A stretch of 64,000 nt of DNA from Bog-756 sp963710495 (GCA_963710495.1 CAVQAI010000016.1:186001-250000); one strand, 5' to 3'. Counted from the first letter of the stretch, positions 49,458-58,314 are shown. The notes: a model not told the origin generated them from the sequence alone. Made by a program: numbers and translations.

Positions 49458-49487
49458 AGTGCGGCTCGACGGAGCAGCAGAGAGGGA

Positions 49488-49493
49488 ATCATA
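49488..49493 (-). promoter_or_regulatory. -10 box of the tRNA-Thr/tRNA-Met operon
   Basis: Minus strand TATGAT, about 30 bases before tRNA-Thr. No clear -35 at 16-18 bases. It lies between divergent genes. Confidence 0.5.
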
Positions 49494-49534
49494 GCGAGGT
49501 CAGCGCCCACCGAGGGCGCCGACCTGGTCACCGA

Positions 49535-49540
49535 TACCAT
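49535..49540 (+). promoter_or_regulatory. -10 box, leaderless start of the GNAT gene
   Basis: TACCAT ends six bases before the ATG at 49547, so transcription should start on the start codon. There is no ribosome-binding site. Confidence 0.5.
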
Positions 49541-49546
49541 CGGCGG

Positions 49547-50044
49547 ATGCCCATACGCCTGGCCGGGCCGGCGGACGCCGAGGCCATCCGTGCCATCTAC
49601 AACGCCGAGGTGATCGGGTCGACGGCGACCTTCGATCTGGTGCCCCGGACCCCCGGCGAGCAGGCCGCCTGGCTCGCCGAGCACCGCGGCCCCTACCCGG
49701 CCGTCGTGGCCGTGGACGGCGAGGGCGTGGTCCTGGGGTTCGGCTCGCTCTCGGCTTACCGGGACCGGCCTTCCTATGCCACCACGGTCGAGAACTCGGT
49801 CTATGTGGATGCCGGCCGACGGGGCGCCGGAGTCGGTCGATCCCTGCTCCATGAGCTCATCGTTCTGGGCGAGCAGCACGGCTTCCACTCGATGGTCGCC
49901 CGCATCGGGGGCAACAACCAGGCCTCCATCGGGCTCCATCTGGCCTGCGGGTTCCAGATGGTGGGCGTGGAACGGGAGGTCGGCCGGAAGTTCAACCGGT
50001 GGCTCGACGTCTCCGTCCTCCAGCTCCTACTGCCCGCCGGCTGA
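49547..50044 (+). CDS. GNAT acetyltransferase, phosphinothricin-acetyltransferase-like
   Basis: A 165-residue GNAT. The start IRLAGPADAEAIRAIYNAEV, the SVYVDAGRRGAGVGRSLLHELI acetyl-CoA loop (about 84-105) and the late GLHLACGFQMVGV pattern match the PAT/MddA group, which acetylates phosphinothricin, methionine sulfone or similar amino acids. The real substrate is unknown. Plus strand, divergent from the tRNA operon, no ribosome-binding site (leaderless). Confidence 0.85.
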   Translation: MPIRLAGPADAEAIRAIYNAEVIGSTATFDLVPRTPGEQAAWLAEHRGPYPAVVAVDGEGVVLGFGSLSAYRDRPSYATTVENSVYVDAGRRGAGVGRSLLHELIVLGEQHGFHSMVARIGGNNQASIGLHLACGFQMVGVEREVGRKFNRWLDVSVLQLLLPAG

Positions 50045-50084
50045 CCGGGCGACGGCTGAGGGGGCGACCCGGCCGCCGAGCCGA

Positions 50085-51782
50085 TCAGGCTGCGGAGATC
50101 GCCGGCTCCGGGCCGGCGGGAGCCGGTCCCGCATCCACGGACACCAGGTTGCGCCGTTCCCAGGTGGCCAGGGGCACGGTGAGGACCACCATGATCCAGA
50201 GCAGGGTCAAGACGATGAGCAGCGGGTCCCCGTGGATCAGGCTGTGGACCAGTTGGTTGCCGCCCGGCAGCTCGATGAAGGCCGTGACCATCGACAGCCC
50301 GATGATCAACGACCGCAGCCGGCCGAGTGCCACCGGTGCCAACAGGATGAGGCCCCAGGATAGATACCAGGGCTGGACCACCGGCCCGAGGGCGACGAAG
50401 ACCAGCAGGGTGAGCCCGACCGCCTTGAGCGCCCCGATGCGGTCGCTGTTGATGAGGAGCCAGATGCCGGCCACGCCGGCGATGGCCATCCCGAGCAGCC
50501 GGGTCAGCGTCAGCACCCCGCCGAGGCCCACACCGATGTGGAAGAAATGGGCGACGCCGGTGAAGACCAGGGCCAGGAACTCGGTGGGCGCGGTCCACGA
50601 ACGCACCGCTCCCGGGGTCTGCAGGATGGACACCCATCCCCATCCGAGGCCGCTGACAAAGGAGAAGAACTCGAGCACACCGGCACCGATCAACCCGGCG
50701 GTGAGCAGCGGGCGGACCCGTTCACGGGCCGGTACGTCCGATCCGAGCCAGGTCCATCCGACGTAGAGGATCCCGATGGCGGCGGGCGCCTTGATGGCCG
50801 TGGCCAGGGCGCACAGCACCACGCCGACGATCGGGCGCTTCTCTTTGGCTGCGGTGATCCCGGCCAGTAGCAGCCCGAGCATGAGGGCGTCGTTGTGAGC
50901 CCCGCCGATGAGATGGAGCAGGGTCACCGGGTTGAGGATCATGAGCGTGAAGAGCTCGGCCCCGTCGCGGTGGTACAAGCGGGCCAGCCGGGGAACGCAC
51001 AGCGCCATGAGCACCACGCCGGCCAGGGCCAGCAGGCGCAGGAGGACGATGGTGGCCAGGTCGTTGTGGAACGTGATCCGGGCGAAGAAGCCGTCGAGTT
51101 GGAGGAACAGCGGACCGTAGGGGGCCGGGGCGTTCCCCCAGAGGCTGTCCACCGGGGCGGTGAACGAGTTGTTCCCGAGCTGGAAGGGCCCGTAGTAGTA
51201 CGGGTTCATGTGGTGGCTGACCATCTCGCCCTGCGCGGCATACGAGTAGGCGTCGCGGCTGAACAGCGGCGCGATCACCAGCATGGGCAGCGACCACAGG
51301 GCGAACACCCACACCATCCGATTGATGGGCACACCGGGACAGCGGGCATAGAGGCGGGTCATCCCCCACCACACCCGCATCAGCAGAAGCAGGCCCCCGT
51401 AGACGGCGGCCAGGACGAAATAGACCCCCCAGGTGCTGGCCCCGCCAGTGCTGGGCACCCCGAAGAACCAGACGCCGGGCATCTCCAGCTTGAAAGGTGA
51501 GCTCGGGAACGAGACGCCGACGGCGATGGCCAGCATGGCGGCAAAACCGAGCAACGCCGGTCTGAGCACCAGGCCGCGCGGTTGGTAGTGGTCGCGGTTC
51601 GGGCCCGGGTCGGTGACCGAGCGCTCGACCCGCGCCCGGACCTTGACCACCAAGCGGTCGACGAGCTCCAAGCCGGCGCCACCCGCCTCGACGGCCAGAC
51701 TGCGCAGGGCCGGGGCACCCGGCCCTGGATACGGCCCCCCACCCTCGTCGGGCTCCTGTCCAGCCGGGGTCTCTGACGACAT
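50085..51782 (-). CDS. GT-C polyprenol-phosphomannose-dependent alpha-(1,6)-mannosyltransferase (MptA/MptB-like)
   Basis: A 565-residue membrane protein with about a dozen hydrophobic helices from residue ~78. After TM3-4 comes FSRDAYSYAAQGEMVSHHMNPY, the Asp-bearing loop of this family, then WGNAPAPYGPLFLQLDGF. The first ~75 residues are a cytoplasmic, Gly/Pro-rich tail. In mycobacteria and corynebacteria such enzymes lengthen lipomannan on the outer face of the membrane. No lipid-glycan genes are adjacent, so acceptor unknown. Confidence 0.8.
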   Translation of the reverse strand: MSSETPAGQEPDEGGGPYPGPGAPALRSLAVEAGGAGLELVDRLVVKVRARVERSVTDPGPNRDHYQPRGLVLRPALLGFAAMLAIAVGVSFPSSPFKLEMPGVWFFGVPSTGGASTWGVYFVLAAVYGGLLLLMRVWWGMTRLYARCPGVPINRMVWVFALWSLPMLVIAPLFSRDAYSYAAQGEMVSHHMNPYYYGPFQLGNNSFTAPVDSLWGNAPAPYGPLFLQLDGFFARITFHNDLATIVLLRLLALAGVVLMALCVPRLARLYHRDGAELFTLMILNPVTLLHLIGGAHNDALMLGLLLAGITAAKEKRPIVGVVLCALATAIKAPAAIGILYVGWTWLGSDVPARERVRPLLTAGLIGAGVLEFFSFVSGLGWGWVSILQTPGAVRSWTAPTEFLALVFTGVAHFFHIGVGLGGVLTLTRLLGMAIAGVAGIWLLINSDRIGALKAVGLTLLVFVALGPVVQPWYLSWGLILLAPVALGRLRSLIIGLSMVTAFIELPGGNQLVHSLIHGDPLLIVLTLLWIMVVLTVPLATWERRNLVSVDAGPAPAGPEPAISAA

Positions 51783-51972
51783 GGGGTGTGGGGACCTTCT
51801 CCTCGGTCAGAACTGCCGGGCCGACCGGCCCCTCCGACGGCCGGCCATTCCTCGATGAAGAGGACCAACCTCGGCCTCCTCGGGGTCGGTCGATGGTCGT
51901 CACCGACCGGTCCGGAACGCTCGCATCGGCACGAGCCTCCGGGACCAATGACCGCAATCAACCCGTAACGTT
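51783..51972 (-). other. Leader upstream of the mannosyltransferase gene, no gene
   Basis: About 190 bases between the -10 box and the ATG at 51782. No convincing small open frame or known riboswitch was recognised. The ribosome-binding site is weak (AGAAGG, 18 bases upstream). Confidence 0.4.
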
Positions 51973-52000
51973 ATTGTAACTACGGGCCGAGGAGGGGCAA
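51973..52000 (-). promoter_or_regulatory. Promoter of the mannosyltransferase gene
   Basis: Minus strand TTGCCC (52000-51995), 16-base spacer, TACAAT (51978-51973). An AT-rich patch follows with GTAAC direct repeats. Predicts a ~185-base leader. Confidence 0.65.
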
Positions 52001-52107
52001 GTCTCCTGTTGGCGGTGAACCCGTCCCGGTCGTCCCGCCCGACGGGGCCCGGACTGGCCGGGCGGCGAGGACGGCTGTCCCCGCCGCCACCGGCTGGCTG
52101 ACTGGCG

Positions 52108-52189
52108 TGGGCCGGGAAGGATTCGAACCTTCGTAGGCAGAACCGGCAGATTTACAGTCTGCTCCCTTTGGCCGCTCGGGCACCGACCC
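52108..52189 (-). tRNA. tRNA-Tyr (GTA)
   Basis: An 82-base class II tRNA with a long variable arm. Acceptor GGGTCGG/CCGGCCC, anticodon loop CTGTAAA gives GTA. No encoded CCA. A -10 TAACCT lies at 52204-52199. In many actinobacteria tRNA-Tyr sits just upstream of the Thr/Met cluster; here it is 2.7 kb away. Confidence 0.96.
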
Positions 52190-52330
52190 GCCGGGCGAAG
52201 GTTACCGCCTGGTGGTCATCGCACGACCCCGCCGACGCCGAGCCGAACGACCGACCTTCGACGGGTGGCGAGCTCGGGCCGGCGACCGGTGGGACCGCGA
52301 TCGACGAGGGGGGTGTGACCGGCCCGGCGG

Positions 52331-52336
52331 TACTGT
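52331..52336 (+). promoter_or_regulatory. -10 box, leaderless start of yajQ
   Basis: TACTGT ends seven bases before the ATG at 52344, with no ribosome-binding site between. Confidence 0.55.
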
Positions 52337-52343
52337 TTCTCGC

Positions 52344-52832
52344 ATGCCCACCTTCGACGTTGTCTCCGAAGTCGACATGCAGGAGGTCCGCAATGCGGTG
52401 GACCAGGCCAACCGCGAGGCGTCCACCCGCTTCGACTTCAAGGGCACCGACTCCTCGATCGAGCTCACCGACAAGGAGATCCAGCTCTCCTCGTCCACCG
52501 ACGATCGTCTCCGCGCCCTCTACCAGGTGCTCCAGGAGCGGCTGGTCAAGCGACAAGTCTCGCTCAAGGCCTTCGAGGCCGGGAAGATCGAGGAGGGATC
52601 ACGCGGCTCCGCCCGACAGACGCTGACCATTCGAGCCGGCATTTCGGCCGACCACGCCAAGAAGATCAACAAGTTCATCAAGGACCTGCGCCTCAAGGGC
52701 GTCACCTCGCAGACTCAGGGCGACCAGCTCCGGATCACGGGTAAGAAGCGCGACGATCTGCAAGCGGTGATCGCCGCCTGCAAGGCCGAGGACTTCGGGA
52801 TCCCCCTGCAGTTCATCAACTTCCGCGACTGA
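52344..52832 (+). CDS. yajQ: YajQ family nucleotide-binding protein
   Basis: A 162-residue protein with two ferredoxin-like halves. Motifs: PTFDVVSEVDMQEVRNAVDQANREASTRFDFKGTD and VKDLRLKGVTSQTQGDQLRITGKKRDDLQAVIA. YajQ proteins bind nucleotides; some bind cyclic-di-GMP, and the E. coli one binds GTP and tRNA. Exact role unknown. Leaderless, divergent from tRNA-Tyr. Confidence 0.95.
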   Translation: MPTFDVVSEVDMQEVRNAVDQANREASTRFDFKGTDSSIELTDKEIQLSSSTDDRLRALYQVLQERLVKRQVSLKAFEAGKIEEGSRGSARQTLTIRAGISADHAKKINKFIKDLRLKGVTSQTQGDQLRITGKKRDDLQAVIAACKAEDFGIPLQFINFRD

Positions 52833-52897
52833 CCGGGTCCCGGCACCGGGGCCGGGCGCCGTCGCCGCGACCCGGTGGCTGCGGCCGGGCGGGTCGA

Positions 52898-53126
52898 TCA
52901 GGACGACCGGGCCCGGGCCGCCCTCCACACGGACAGCCCGAGCAATCCCATCACCAGGGCGGGGAGAACCACGGCGCAGGCGGTCCTCGAGCGCGTGATC
53001 GAGGCACAGCAGGGCCACCAGTCCGACCACGGCAACCGAACCGACGAACAGTTCGGGCGTGTCCCCGACCAGGAAGTCCCACCAGAACCGGCCGAAGCCG
53101 ACCACGAGGCGTCTCACCAGGGTCAC
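52898..53126 (-). pseudogene. Small two-helix membrane protein, coupled to the ExxE permease; frame disturbed
   Basis: GTG at 53126 overlaps the stop of the upstream membrane gene (GTGA). The first ~52 residues include LVRRLVVGFGRFWWDFLVGDTPE and a helix FVGSVAVVGLVALL, ending DHALEDRLR. The frame then becomes Arg/Gly/Pro-rich and runs antisense through yajQ. One frame away lies VVLPALVMGLLGLSVWRAARARSS and a stop at 52898, a natural second helix. One extra base near 52971-52980 would explain it. Corrected length about 75 residues. No family recognised. Confidence 0.6.
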
Positions 53127-53992
53127 GTCGATCGCCTCCCGGTCACCCGGCTGGCCGTGTCAGCCGGCCGCAGTTCGCCAGGAGCGCGCCCGGGCGGGGC
53201 CGTCCCGGCCGTGGGAACCGTCCCGGCCGCCATCCCGCCCAGGCGCCGATCCGATCCGCTCCGCTGGAGAACGGTCACCAGCGCCCACGCCGTCAGCCCG
53301 TAGGCGGCCACGAGCACCGGGATGGCCAGGTCGGACCCGGGCCAGTGCACACCGATCCCTTCCCCGGTCCAGAACGTGCCGAAGCTGACCAGCATCAGGC
53401 CCACCACCATCTTCATGGCGTTCTCGGGGACCGAGGAGAGCTGACGGGCCACGACCAGTCCGCTGACGCCCACGATCAGGGCTGCCGCCCCGGCTGCGGA
53501 GGCAGCCAGGCCGAGGTTGTGCGACGTCGACCCCAGGGTGACCACGATCACCGCCACCTCGAGGCCCTCGAGGAACACGCCCTTGAAGGCCACCACGAAC
53601 CCGGTGGTGTCCCGACCCTTGGGCGAGCCGGATCCGGAGAGGGACGCCACCTGCTCGGCGAAGATGGCGTCCTCGTCATGCTTGGCCTTCAGGCCGGACG
53701 AACGGAGCACCGCCTTGCGCAGCCACTGGAGGCCGAACACCAACAGCAGGGCACCGATGACCAACCGGAGGGTGGTGAGCGGCACCAGATGGATGAGCGT
53801 GGGCCCGAGGAGGACGACCAGGGCGCCGAGCACCAACAGCGCCACCAGCGTGCCCTCGAGGGCGGACCGCCATCCCTTGGTCACACCCACGGCCAGGACG
53901 ATGGTCAACGCCTCGACCATCTCGACCGCACTGGCCAGGAACACGGCCGTGACCAACACCAGTGAACCGCTGTGGGCCACGGTCGCGGTCAT
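53123..53992 (-). CDS. Multi-pass membrane protein with duplicated ExxE motifs (FTR1/COG4280-like)
   Basis: A 289-residue protein with about seven helices. Two half-repeats each carry an acidic ExxE: E24-MV-E27 in SAVEMVEALTIVLAVG, and E142-GL-E145 in FLEGLEVAVIVVTLG. This recalls the REGLE motif of FTR1/EfeU iron permeases, though the Arg is missing. A soluble loop (100-130) separates the halves and the C-terminal ~35 residues are disordered. Its stop is coupled to the small membrane gene. Metal transport is an inference. Confidence 0.6.
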   Translation of the reverse strand: MTATVAHSGSLVLVTAVFLASAVEMVEALTIVLAVGVTKGWRSALEGTLVALLVLGALVVLLGPTLIHLVPLTTLRLVIGALLLVFGLQWLRKAVLRSSGLKAKHDEDAIFAEQVASLSGSGSPKGRDTTGFVVAFKGVFLEGLEVAVIVVTLGSTSHNLGLAASAAGAAALIVGVSGLVVARQLSSVPENAMKMVVGLMLVSFGTFWTGEGIGVHWPGSDLAIPVLVAAYGLTAWALVTVLQRSGSDRRLGGMAAGTVPTAGTAPPGRAPGELRPADTASRVTGRRST

Positions 53993-54155
53993 CGATCCTC
54001 CTTCCCTGCCCCGCCGTCCTCCAGGCCAACGTACGCCCGAAGTACCGGCTCACTCAAGAACCGGAGGAGGGGCTCAGGGGACCAGGCCGGGGAAGAACTC
54101 GGGCCGAGCCGCGGGTCGGTGAGGCCGGGTGGCCGGGCGCGCCCGAGGCCGGGCC

Positions 54156-54656
54156 TCAGGCGGCCTCGACGAGTTCGTCGAGCTCCTCGAGCGGGTGCAC
54201 ATGAAAGAGCCGGTTGAACACCAGGTACTTGAGAATCCAGAACACGCCGAACGATGCGACATTTGCCGCCAGGACGACCACCGTCTGCTGGGCGTGGGTC
54301 AGATGGTGCTCGATGCCGAGATGTCTGGCCACCGCGGCTCCGCCGATCGAGACGACGATGCCCAACGCCGACATGCACCAGAAGGGGATGATCTCCTTCA
54401 CCAGATGGGATCGTCCGCCCTTCCCCCACACCCACTTCCGGTTCAGATAGTAGGAGGGGACCGTGGCACAGACATTGGCGAAGACCGTGCTGCCGATCTC
54501 ACCGAACAGGTGGAGCACACCGAAGACGAGAGTCAGCACGCCGAAGGAGACGGCGGTCGAAACGACGGACACCATCGAATACCGGAACAGTTGCTTCGCC
54601 TGAGGCGTTTCCCGCTTCTGCCACAGGTGTTCCGCCCGGGTCAGGACGCTGGTCAT
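54156..54656 (-). CDS. GtrA-family membrane protein
   Basis: A 166-residue protein with four helices. Start QLFRYSMVSVVSTAVSFGVLTLVF and the conserved NRKWVWGKGG after TM2 mark GtrA/DPMS-type flippase helpers for polyprenyl-phosphate sugars. An acidic end (HPLEELDELVEAA). ATG at 54656; the frame to 54854 is rejected. May link functionally to the mannosyltransferase at 50-51.8 kb, as an inference. Confidence 0.85.
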   Translation of the reverse strand: MTSVLTRAEHLWQKRETPQAKQLFRYSMVSVVSTAVSFGVLTLVFGVLHLFGEIGSTVFANVCATVPSYYLNRKWVWGKGGRSHLVKEIIPFWCMSALGIVVSIGGAAVARHLGIEHHLTHAQQTVVVLAANVASFGVFWILKYLVFNRLFHVHPLEELDELVEAA

Positions 54657-54733
54657 CGGAGAGACCCTAGCCGTCGAAGCTGTGAATCTCCTGGCCGCGA
54701 CGGCCCGGGGTGCCGAGAGGCGCTCTGGCCCTC

Positions 54734-55978
54734 TCAGAGGGCGTTGGCCCGAGCGATGCGACCGAGCCAAGCTGCGCTGGGCTTTGGCACCCGTTCGAAG
54801 GTCGCCCGGTCGACCACGACCAGGCCGAACGTCGGGCCGTACCCGAGGACCCACTCAAAATTGTCGAGAAGGCTCCAGTAGAAGTACCCGCGAACATCCA
54901 ACCCGTCGGCCAGGCACCTCCCCACCCCGGCCAGCGCCCGCCCCACGTAGTCGATCCGCAGGGCGTCGTCGTCGGTCCCGATCCCGTTTTCGGTGACGTA
55001 GACGGGCAGACCACCGGTCTTCTCCCAGGCCCGCCTGATCGTGCCTTCGAGAGCCTCGGGCCAGACCTCATACCCCATCTGGGTGGTCGCAACTCCATCT
55101 TCGGGGCCCACCGACCCGTCGGGGCCCACCCGCGCCCGGGTATAGGTCTGCACGCCGACGAAGTCGTCCCCACCCGTGGCCTCGAGGAACACGTCCTCGG
55201 AGGGCCGCCTGATCCGTTCCAGCCATTCCTCGCCACCGGGTTGCAGCTGGAAGTCGGTCATCGACAGGGTCAGGCCGACCGGAAAGTCGCCCGGGCCGGA
55301 CCGGAGTGCATCGACGGCCTTCCGGTGGGCGCTGATCAATGCCTCGTTGACCGTTCCCCGCCGAACCCGGTCCCGGACCCGCGGCGGGAAGATCCCGTGC
55401 CGCCAACCCATGGTGGCGACGACGTTGGGCTCGTTGAGCGTGCAGGCCAGGCCGATGAGGTCACCAAGATGGGCACCGGCCCGTTCGCAGAGCCGGGCGA
55501 AACGGTCCGGAGCGTGCAGTGCTTCCCAGGCCCCCGCCGAGGCGAGCCAACGCGGATGGGTGAAGTGGTGGAAGGTGACGACCGGTGTGATGCCGTGCTC
55601 GTGGCAGGTCGCCGCCATCCGGCGGTAGTGGTCGAGGGCGACACGGGAGAACTCGCCCTCCTCCGGCTCGATGCGACTCCATTCGAGTGAGAAGCGATAG
55701 GAGGAGAAGCCGAGGGCCGCCACCAGGGCGATGTCCTCGGGGAAGCGGTTGAAGGAATCGCAGGCGTCGCCACTCACGTCGACACAACCCGAGGTCGGGT
55801 CGTGCTCGAACGCCCACCAGTCGTTGTTGACGTTGCCCCCCTCGATCTGGTGGGCGGCGGTCGCCGCGCCCCAGAGGAAGTCGTCGGGGAACGAGAGGTC
55901 GGGCACCGGCGGCAACCGTAGTGGGTCGCTGTCGGGAGGCGCCGGGCCGGGTGCCCAGTGCCGGGAGGCCGTCGTCAT
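54734..55978 (-). CDS. Glycoside hydrolase family 1 beta-glucosidase-like enzyme
   Basis: A 414-residue TIM-barrel enzyme. Starts FPDDFLWGAATAAHQIEGGNVNNDWW; acid/base Glu in TLNEPNVVA; nucleophile Glu in YVTENGIG; also SLEWSRIEP and SLLDNFEWVLGYGPTFGLV. No signal peptide, so cytoplasmic, acting on imported beta-glycosides. Slightly shorter than the usual 440-480. ATG at 55978 chosen because it precedes the divergent tesB start; the frame to 56398 is antisense to tesB. Confidence 0.92.
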   Translation of the reverse strand: MTTASRHWAPGPAPPDSDPLRLPPVPDLSFPDDFLWGAATAAHQIEGGNVNNDWWAFEHDPTSGCVDVSGDACDSFNRFPEDIALVAALGFSSYRFSLEWSRIEPEEGEFSRVALDHYRRMAATCHEHGITPVVTFHHFTHPRWLASAGAWEALHAPDRFARLCERAGAHLGDLIGLACTLNEPNVVATMGWRHGIFPPRVRDRVRRGTVNEALISAHRKAVDALRSGPGDFPVGLTLSMTDFQLQPGGEEWLERIRRPSEDVFLEATGGDDFVGVQTYTRARVGPDGSVGPEDGVATTQMGYEVWPEALEGTIRRAWEKTGGLPVYVTENGIGTDDDALRIDYVGRALAGVGRCLADGLDVRGYFYWSLLDNFEWVLGYGPTFGLVVVDRATFERVPKPSAAWLGRIARANAL

Positions 55979-56038
55979 CGGCGACGGAGGGCCGCGTCCT
56001 GAGGCAGGGGACGGGAGGGTCCGCCCCCCACCAGCTGA

Positions 56039-56044
56039 CAGGAT
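56039..56044 (+). promoter_or_regulatory. -10 box, leaderless start of tesB
   Basis: CAGGAT ends six bases before the GTG at 56051. A weaker match than the other leaderless boxes. Confidence 0.4.
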
Positions 56045-56050
56045 GGTGCG

Positions 56051-56941
56051 GTGAGCGAAGACCTCGACTTCCTCGTCGACCTCCTCGACCTCGAGCCCAT
56101 CGAGGTCAACATCTTCCGGGGTGTGAGCCCCAACGAAGACCGCCAGCGGGTGTTCGGGGGCCAGGTTGCCGCCCAGGCGCTGATGGCGGCCGGGCGAACC
56201 GTGGACATCGGGCGGCCGCACTCGCTCCACGCCTACTTCCTGCGGCCCGGGGACCCGACCGTGCCGATCCTCTACGAGGTGGACCGCATCCGCGACGGCC
56301 GGTCGTTCACCACCCGCCGGGTGGTCGCCATCCAGCACGGCCGGGCCATCTTCAACCTTTCGGCGTCGTTCCACGTCGACGAGTCGGGGCTCTTCCATCA
56401 GATCCCCATGCCGGAGGTGCCCGGGCCCGAAGAGCTCGATTCACTGGTCGAGCGGCTCGAGCCCTACCGCGAGACCTTCGGGGACTGGCTCGACCGTCCC
56501 CATCCCATCGACCAGCGCCACGTGGGCTCGCTCCCGTTCTCGCACGAGTCGGACAAGGAGCCGGTCCAGCGCCTGTGGATCCGCGCCGACGGCATCCTCG
56601 GCGACGAAGCCCTCCTCCACGCCTGCATCGCCGCCTACGCCTCGGACATGTCACTCTTCGACACGATGCTGGCCCCGCACGATGTGCGCTGGGAGGACAA
56701 CGACTTCATGGGCGCCAGCCTCGACCACTGCATGTGGTTCCACCGCCGGTTCCGCGCCGACGAGTGGCTGCTCTACGACATGGACAGCCCGGTGGCATCC
56801 GGCGCCCGGGGCCTGGCTCGTGGGTTTCTGTTCACCCGGGAGGGCGAGTTGGCCGTGTCGATCGTCCAGGAGGGGCTGATGCGCCTGTTGCCCCGGTCGG
56901 CCGCTCTTGACCAGGGCTCGAGCGGTGACCCAACTCCCTGA
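56051..56941 (+). CDS. tesB: Acyl-CoA thioesterase II
   Basis: A 296-residue double-hotdog thioesterase hydrolysing acyl-CoA to free fatty acid and CoA. Motifs: NEDRQRVFGGQVAAQAL, LHAYFLRPGDP, YASDMSLFDT, SLDHCMWFH and SPVASGARGLARGFLFTREGELAVSIVQEGLMR, with the catalytic Asp/Ser/Gln set in the C-terminal half. GTG start, no ribosome-binding site. Divergent from GH1 and convergent with gltA. Confidence 0.95.
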   Translation: MSEDLDFLVDLLDLEPIEVNIFRGVSPNEDRQRVFGGQVAAQALMAAGRTVDIGRPHSLHAYFLRPGDPTVPILYEVDRIRDGRSFTTRRVVAIQHGRAIFNLSASFHVDESGLFHQIPMPEVPGPEELDSLVERLEPYRETFGDWLDRPHPIDQRHVGSLPFSHESDKEPVQRLWIRADGILGDEALLHACIAAYASDMSLFDTMLAPHDVRWEDNDFMGASLDHCMWFHRRFRADEWLLYDMDSPVASGARGLARGFLFTREGELAVSIVQEGLMRLLPRSAALDQGSSGDPTP

Positions 56942-56982
56942 AGGGTGATCCCCGGGCCCGCCGGCGGCGAGGAGCGACGGGT

Positions 56983-58254
56983 TCAGCGGGAGGCGATGGG
57001 GGTGTAGTCCCGGGCGTCGGCGCCGATGTACAGCTGGCGGGGCCGGGCGATCTTCGAGTCCTGGTCCAGCATCTCCTGCCAGTGGGCCAGCCAGCCCGAC
57101 GTGCGGGGGATGGCGAACAGGACCGGGAACATCTCCAGGGGGAAGCCCATCGCCTGGTAGATGAGCCCCGAATAGAAGTCGACGTTGGGATAGAGCTTGC
57201 GGGAGATGAAGTACTCGTCGGAGAGGGCGATCTCCTCGAGTTTCAACGCGATGTCGAGCAGCGGGTTCTTGCCGGTGATATCGAAGACGTCGTCCGCCGT
57301 CTTCTTGATGATCTTGGCCCGCGGGTCGTAGCTCTTGTACACGCGGTGTCCGAACCCCTGGAGCCGTCCGCCGGATCCCTCCTTCACCGATTTGATGAAC
57401 GGCTGGACCTGGTCGATCGATCCGATCTCGGTGAGCATCCGGATCACCGCCTCGTTCGCCCCGCCGTGGCGGGGGCCGTAGAGGGCGGCGGCGGCGGCGG
57501 CGCACGCCGAGTACGGGTCGGCATGGGAGGACCCCACGGTCCGCATGGCGGTGGTCGAACAGTTCTGCTCGTGGTCGGCGTGGAGGATGAACAGGACGTC
57601 GAGAGCCCTCGCCAGGACGGGATCCGCCTCGAAGCGGGGCTCGGCGATCTTCCACATCATGGAGAGGAAGTTGGATGTGAACTTGAGCGAGTTGTCGGGG
57701 TAGACGAACGGCATCCCCACACTGAACCGGTGGGCGGCCGCCGCCAGGGTGGGCATCTTGGCGATGAGCCGGATGATCTGCTTCTGCCGGGCCTCGACGT
57801 CGAAGATGTCCTTGGCATCGAGGTAGAAGGTCGACAGGGCGGCCACCGCCGATACCAACATGCCCATCGGATGGGCGTCGTAGTGGAACCCCTCGAGGAA
57901 CCGCTTCCGGACGTTCTCGTGGATGAAGGTGTGCAGGGTGATCTCCTGCTCCCAATTCTCGAATTGGTCGGCAGTCGGGAGCTCACCGTTCAGCAGGAGA
58001 TAGGCCACCTCCAGGTAGGTCGATTGCTCCGCCAGTTGCTCGATCGGGTAGCCCCGGTACCGCAGAATTCCCTCGTCGCCGTCGAGGTAGGTGATGGCGC
58101 TCTCGCAGGGCGCGGTCGAGACGAAACCTGGGTCGTAGAACCAGATGCCGGGGAGTAATTTCGCCCATTGGGCGGAGGAGATCCCACCGTTCTCGATGGG
58201 GATCTCGAGTGACTCGCCGGTGCGGTTGTCGCAGATGGTGATGCTCTCGGCCAC
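56983..58254 (-). CDS. gltA: Citrate synthase
   Basis: A 423-residue type I citrate synthase opening the TCA cycle. Catalytic residues: His of HADHEQNCSTTAMR, His of GFGHRVYK and Asp of NVDFYSGLIYQAMG; also GPRHGGANEAV and PRQLYIGADAR. The N-terminal domain (~1-60) is of the kind in hexameric NADH-sensitive enzymes. GTG start at 58254. Confidence 0.97.
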   Translation of the reverse strand: MAESITICDNRTGESLEIPIENGGISSAQWAKLLPGIWFYDPGFVSTAPCESAITYLDGDEGILRYRGYPIEQLAEQSTYLEVAYLLLNGELPTADQFENWEQEITLHTFIHENVRKRFLEGFHYDAHPMGMLVSAVAALSTFYLDAKDIFDVEARQKQIIRLIAKMPTLAAAAHRFSVGMPFVYPDNSLKFTSNFLSMMWKIAEPRFEADPVLARALDVLFILHADHEQNCSTTAMRTVGSSHADPYSACAAAAAALYGPRHGGANEAVIRMLTEIGSIDQVQPFIKSVKEGSGGRLQGFGHRVYKSYDPRAKIIKKTADDVFDITGKNPLLDIALKLEEIALSDEYFISRKLYPNVDFYSGLIYQAMGFPLEMFPVLFAIPRTSGWLAHWQEMLDQDSKIARPRQLYIGADARDYTPIASR

Positions 58255-58269
58255 GTCGATCCGGCCCTT

Positions 58270-58314
58270 CTGTCGTCAGTCTGTCGTCAGTTCGCCTCTG
58301 GTGTACCAATCCTA
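58270..58314 (-). promoter_or_regulatory. gltA promoter region with an 11-bp direct repeat
   Basis: CTGTCGTCAGT occurs twice in tandem (58270-58280, 58281-58291) in the leader of gltA. A -10 TAGGAT lies on the minus strand at 58314-58309; -35 is poor. The repeat falls just downstream of the predicted start site and could be an operator. Confidence 0.45.

Noticed and set aside
52599..53126. 175-residue minus-strand protein running through yajQ
   Set aside because: Only its first ~52 residues look like protein; the rest is antisense to yajQ, so it was treated as a frame-disturbed small gene.
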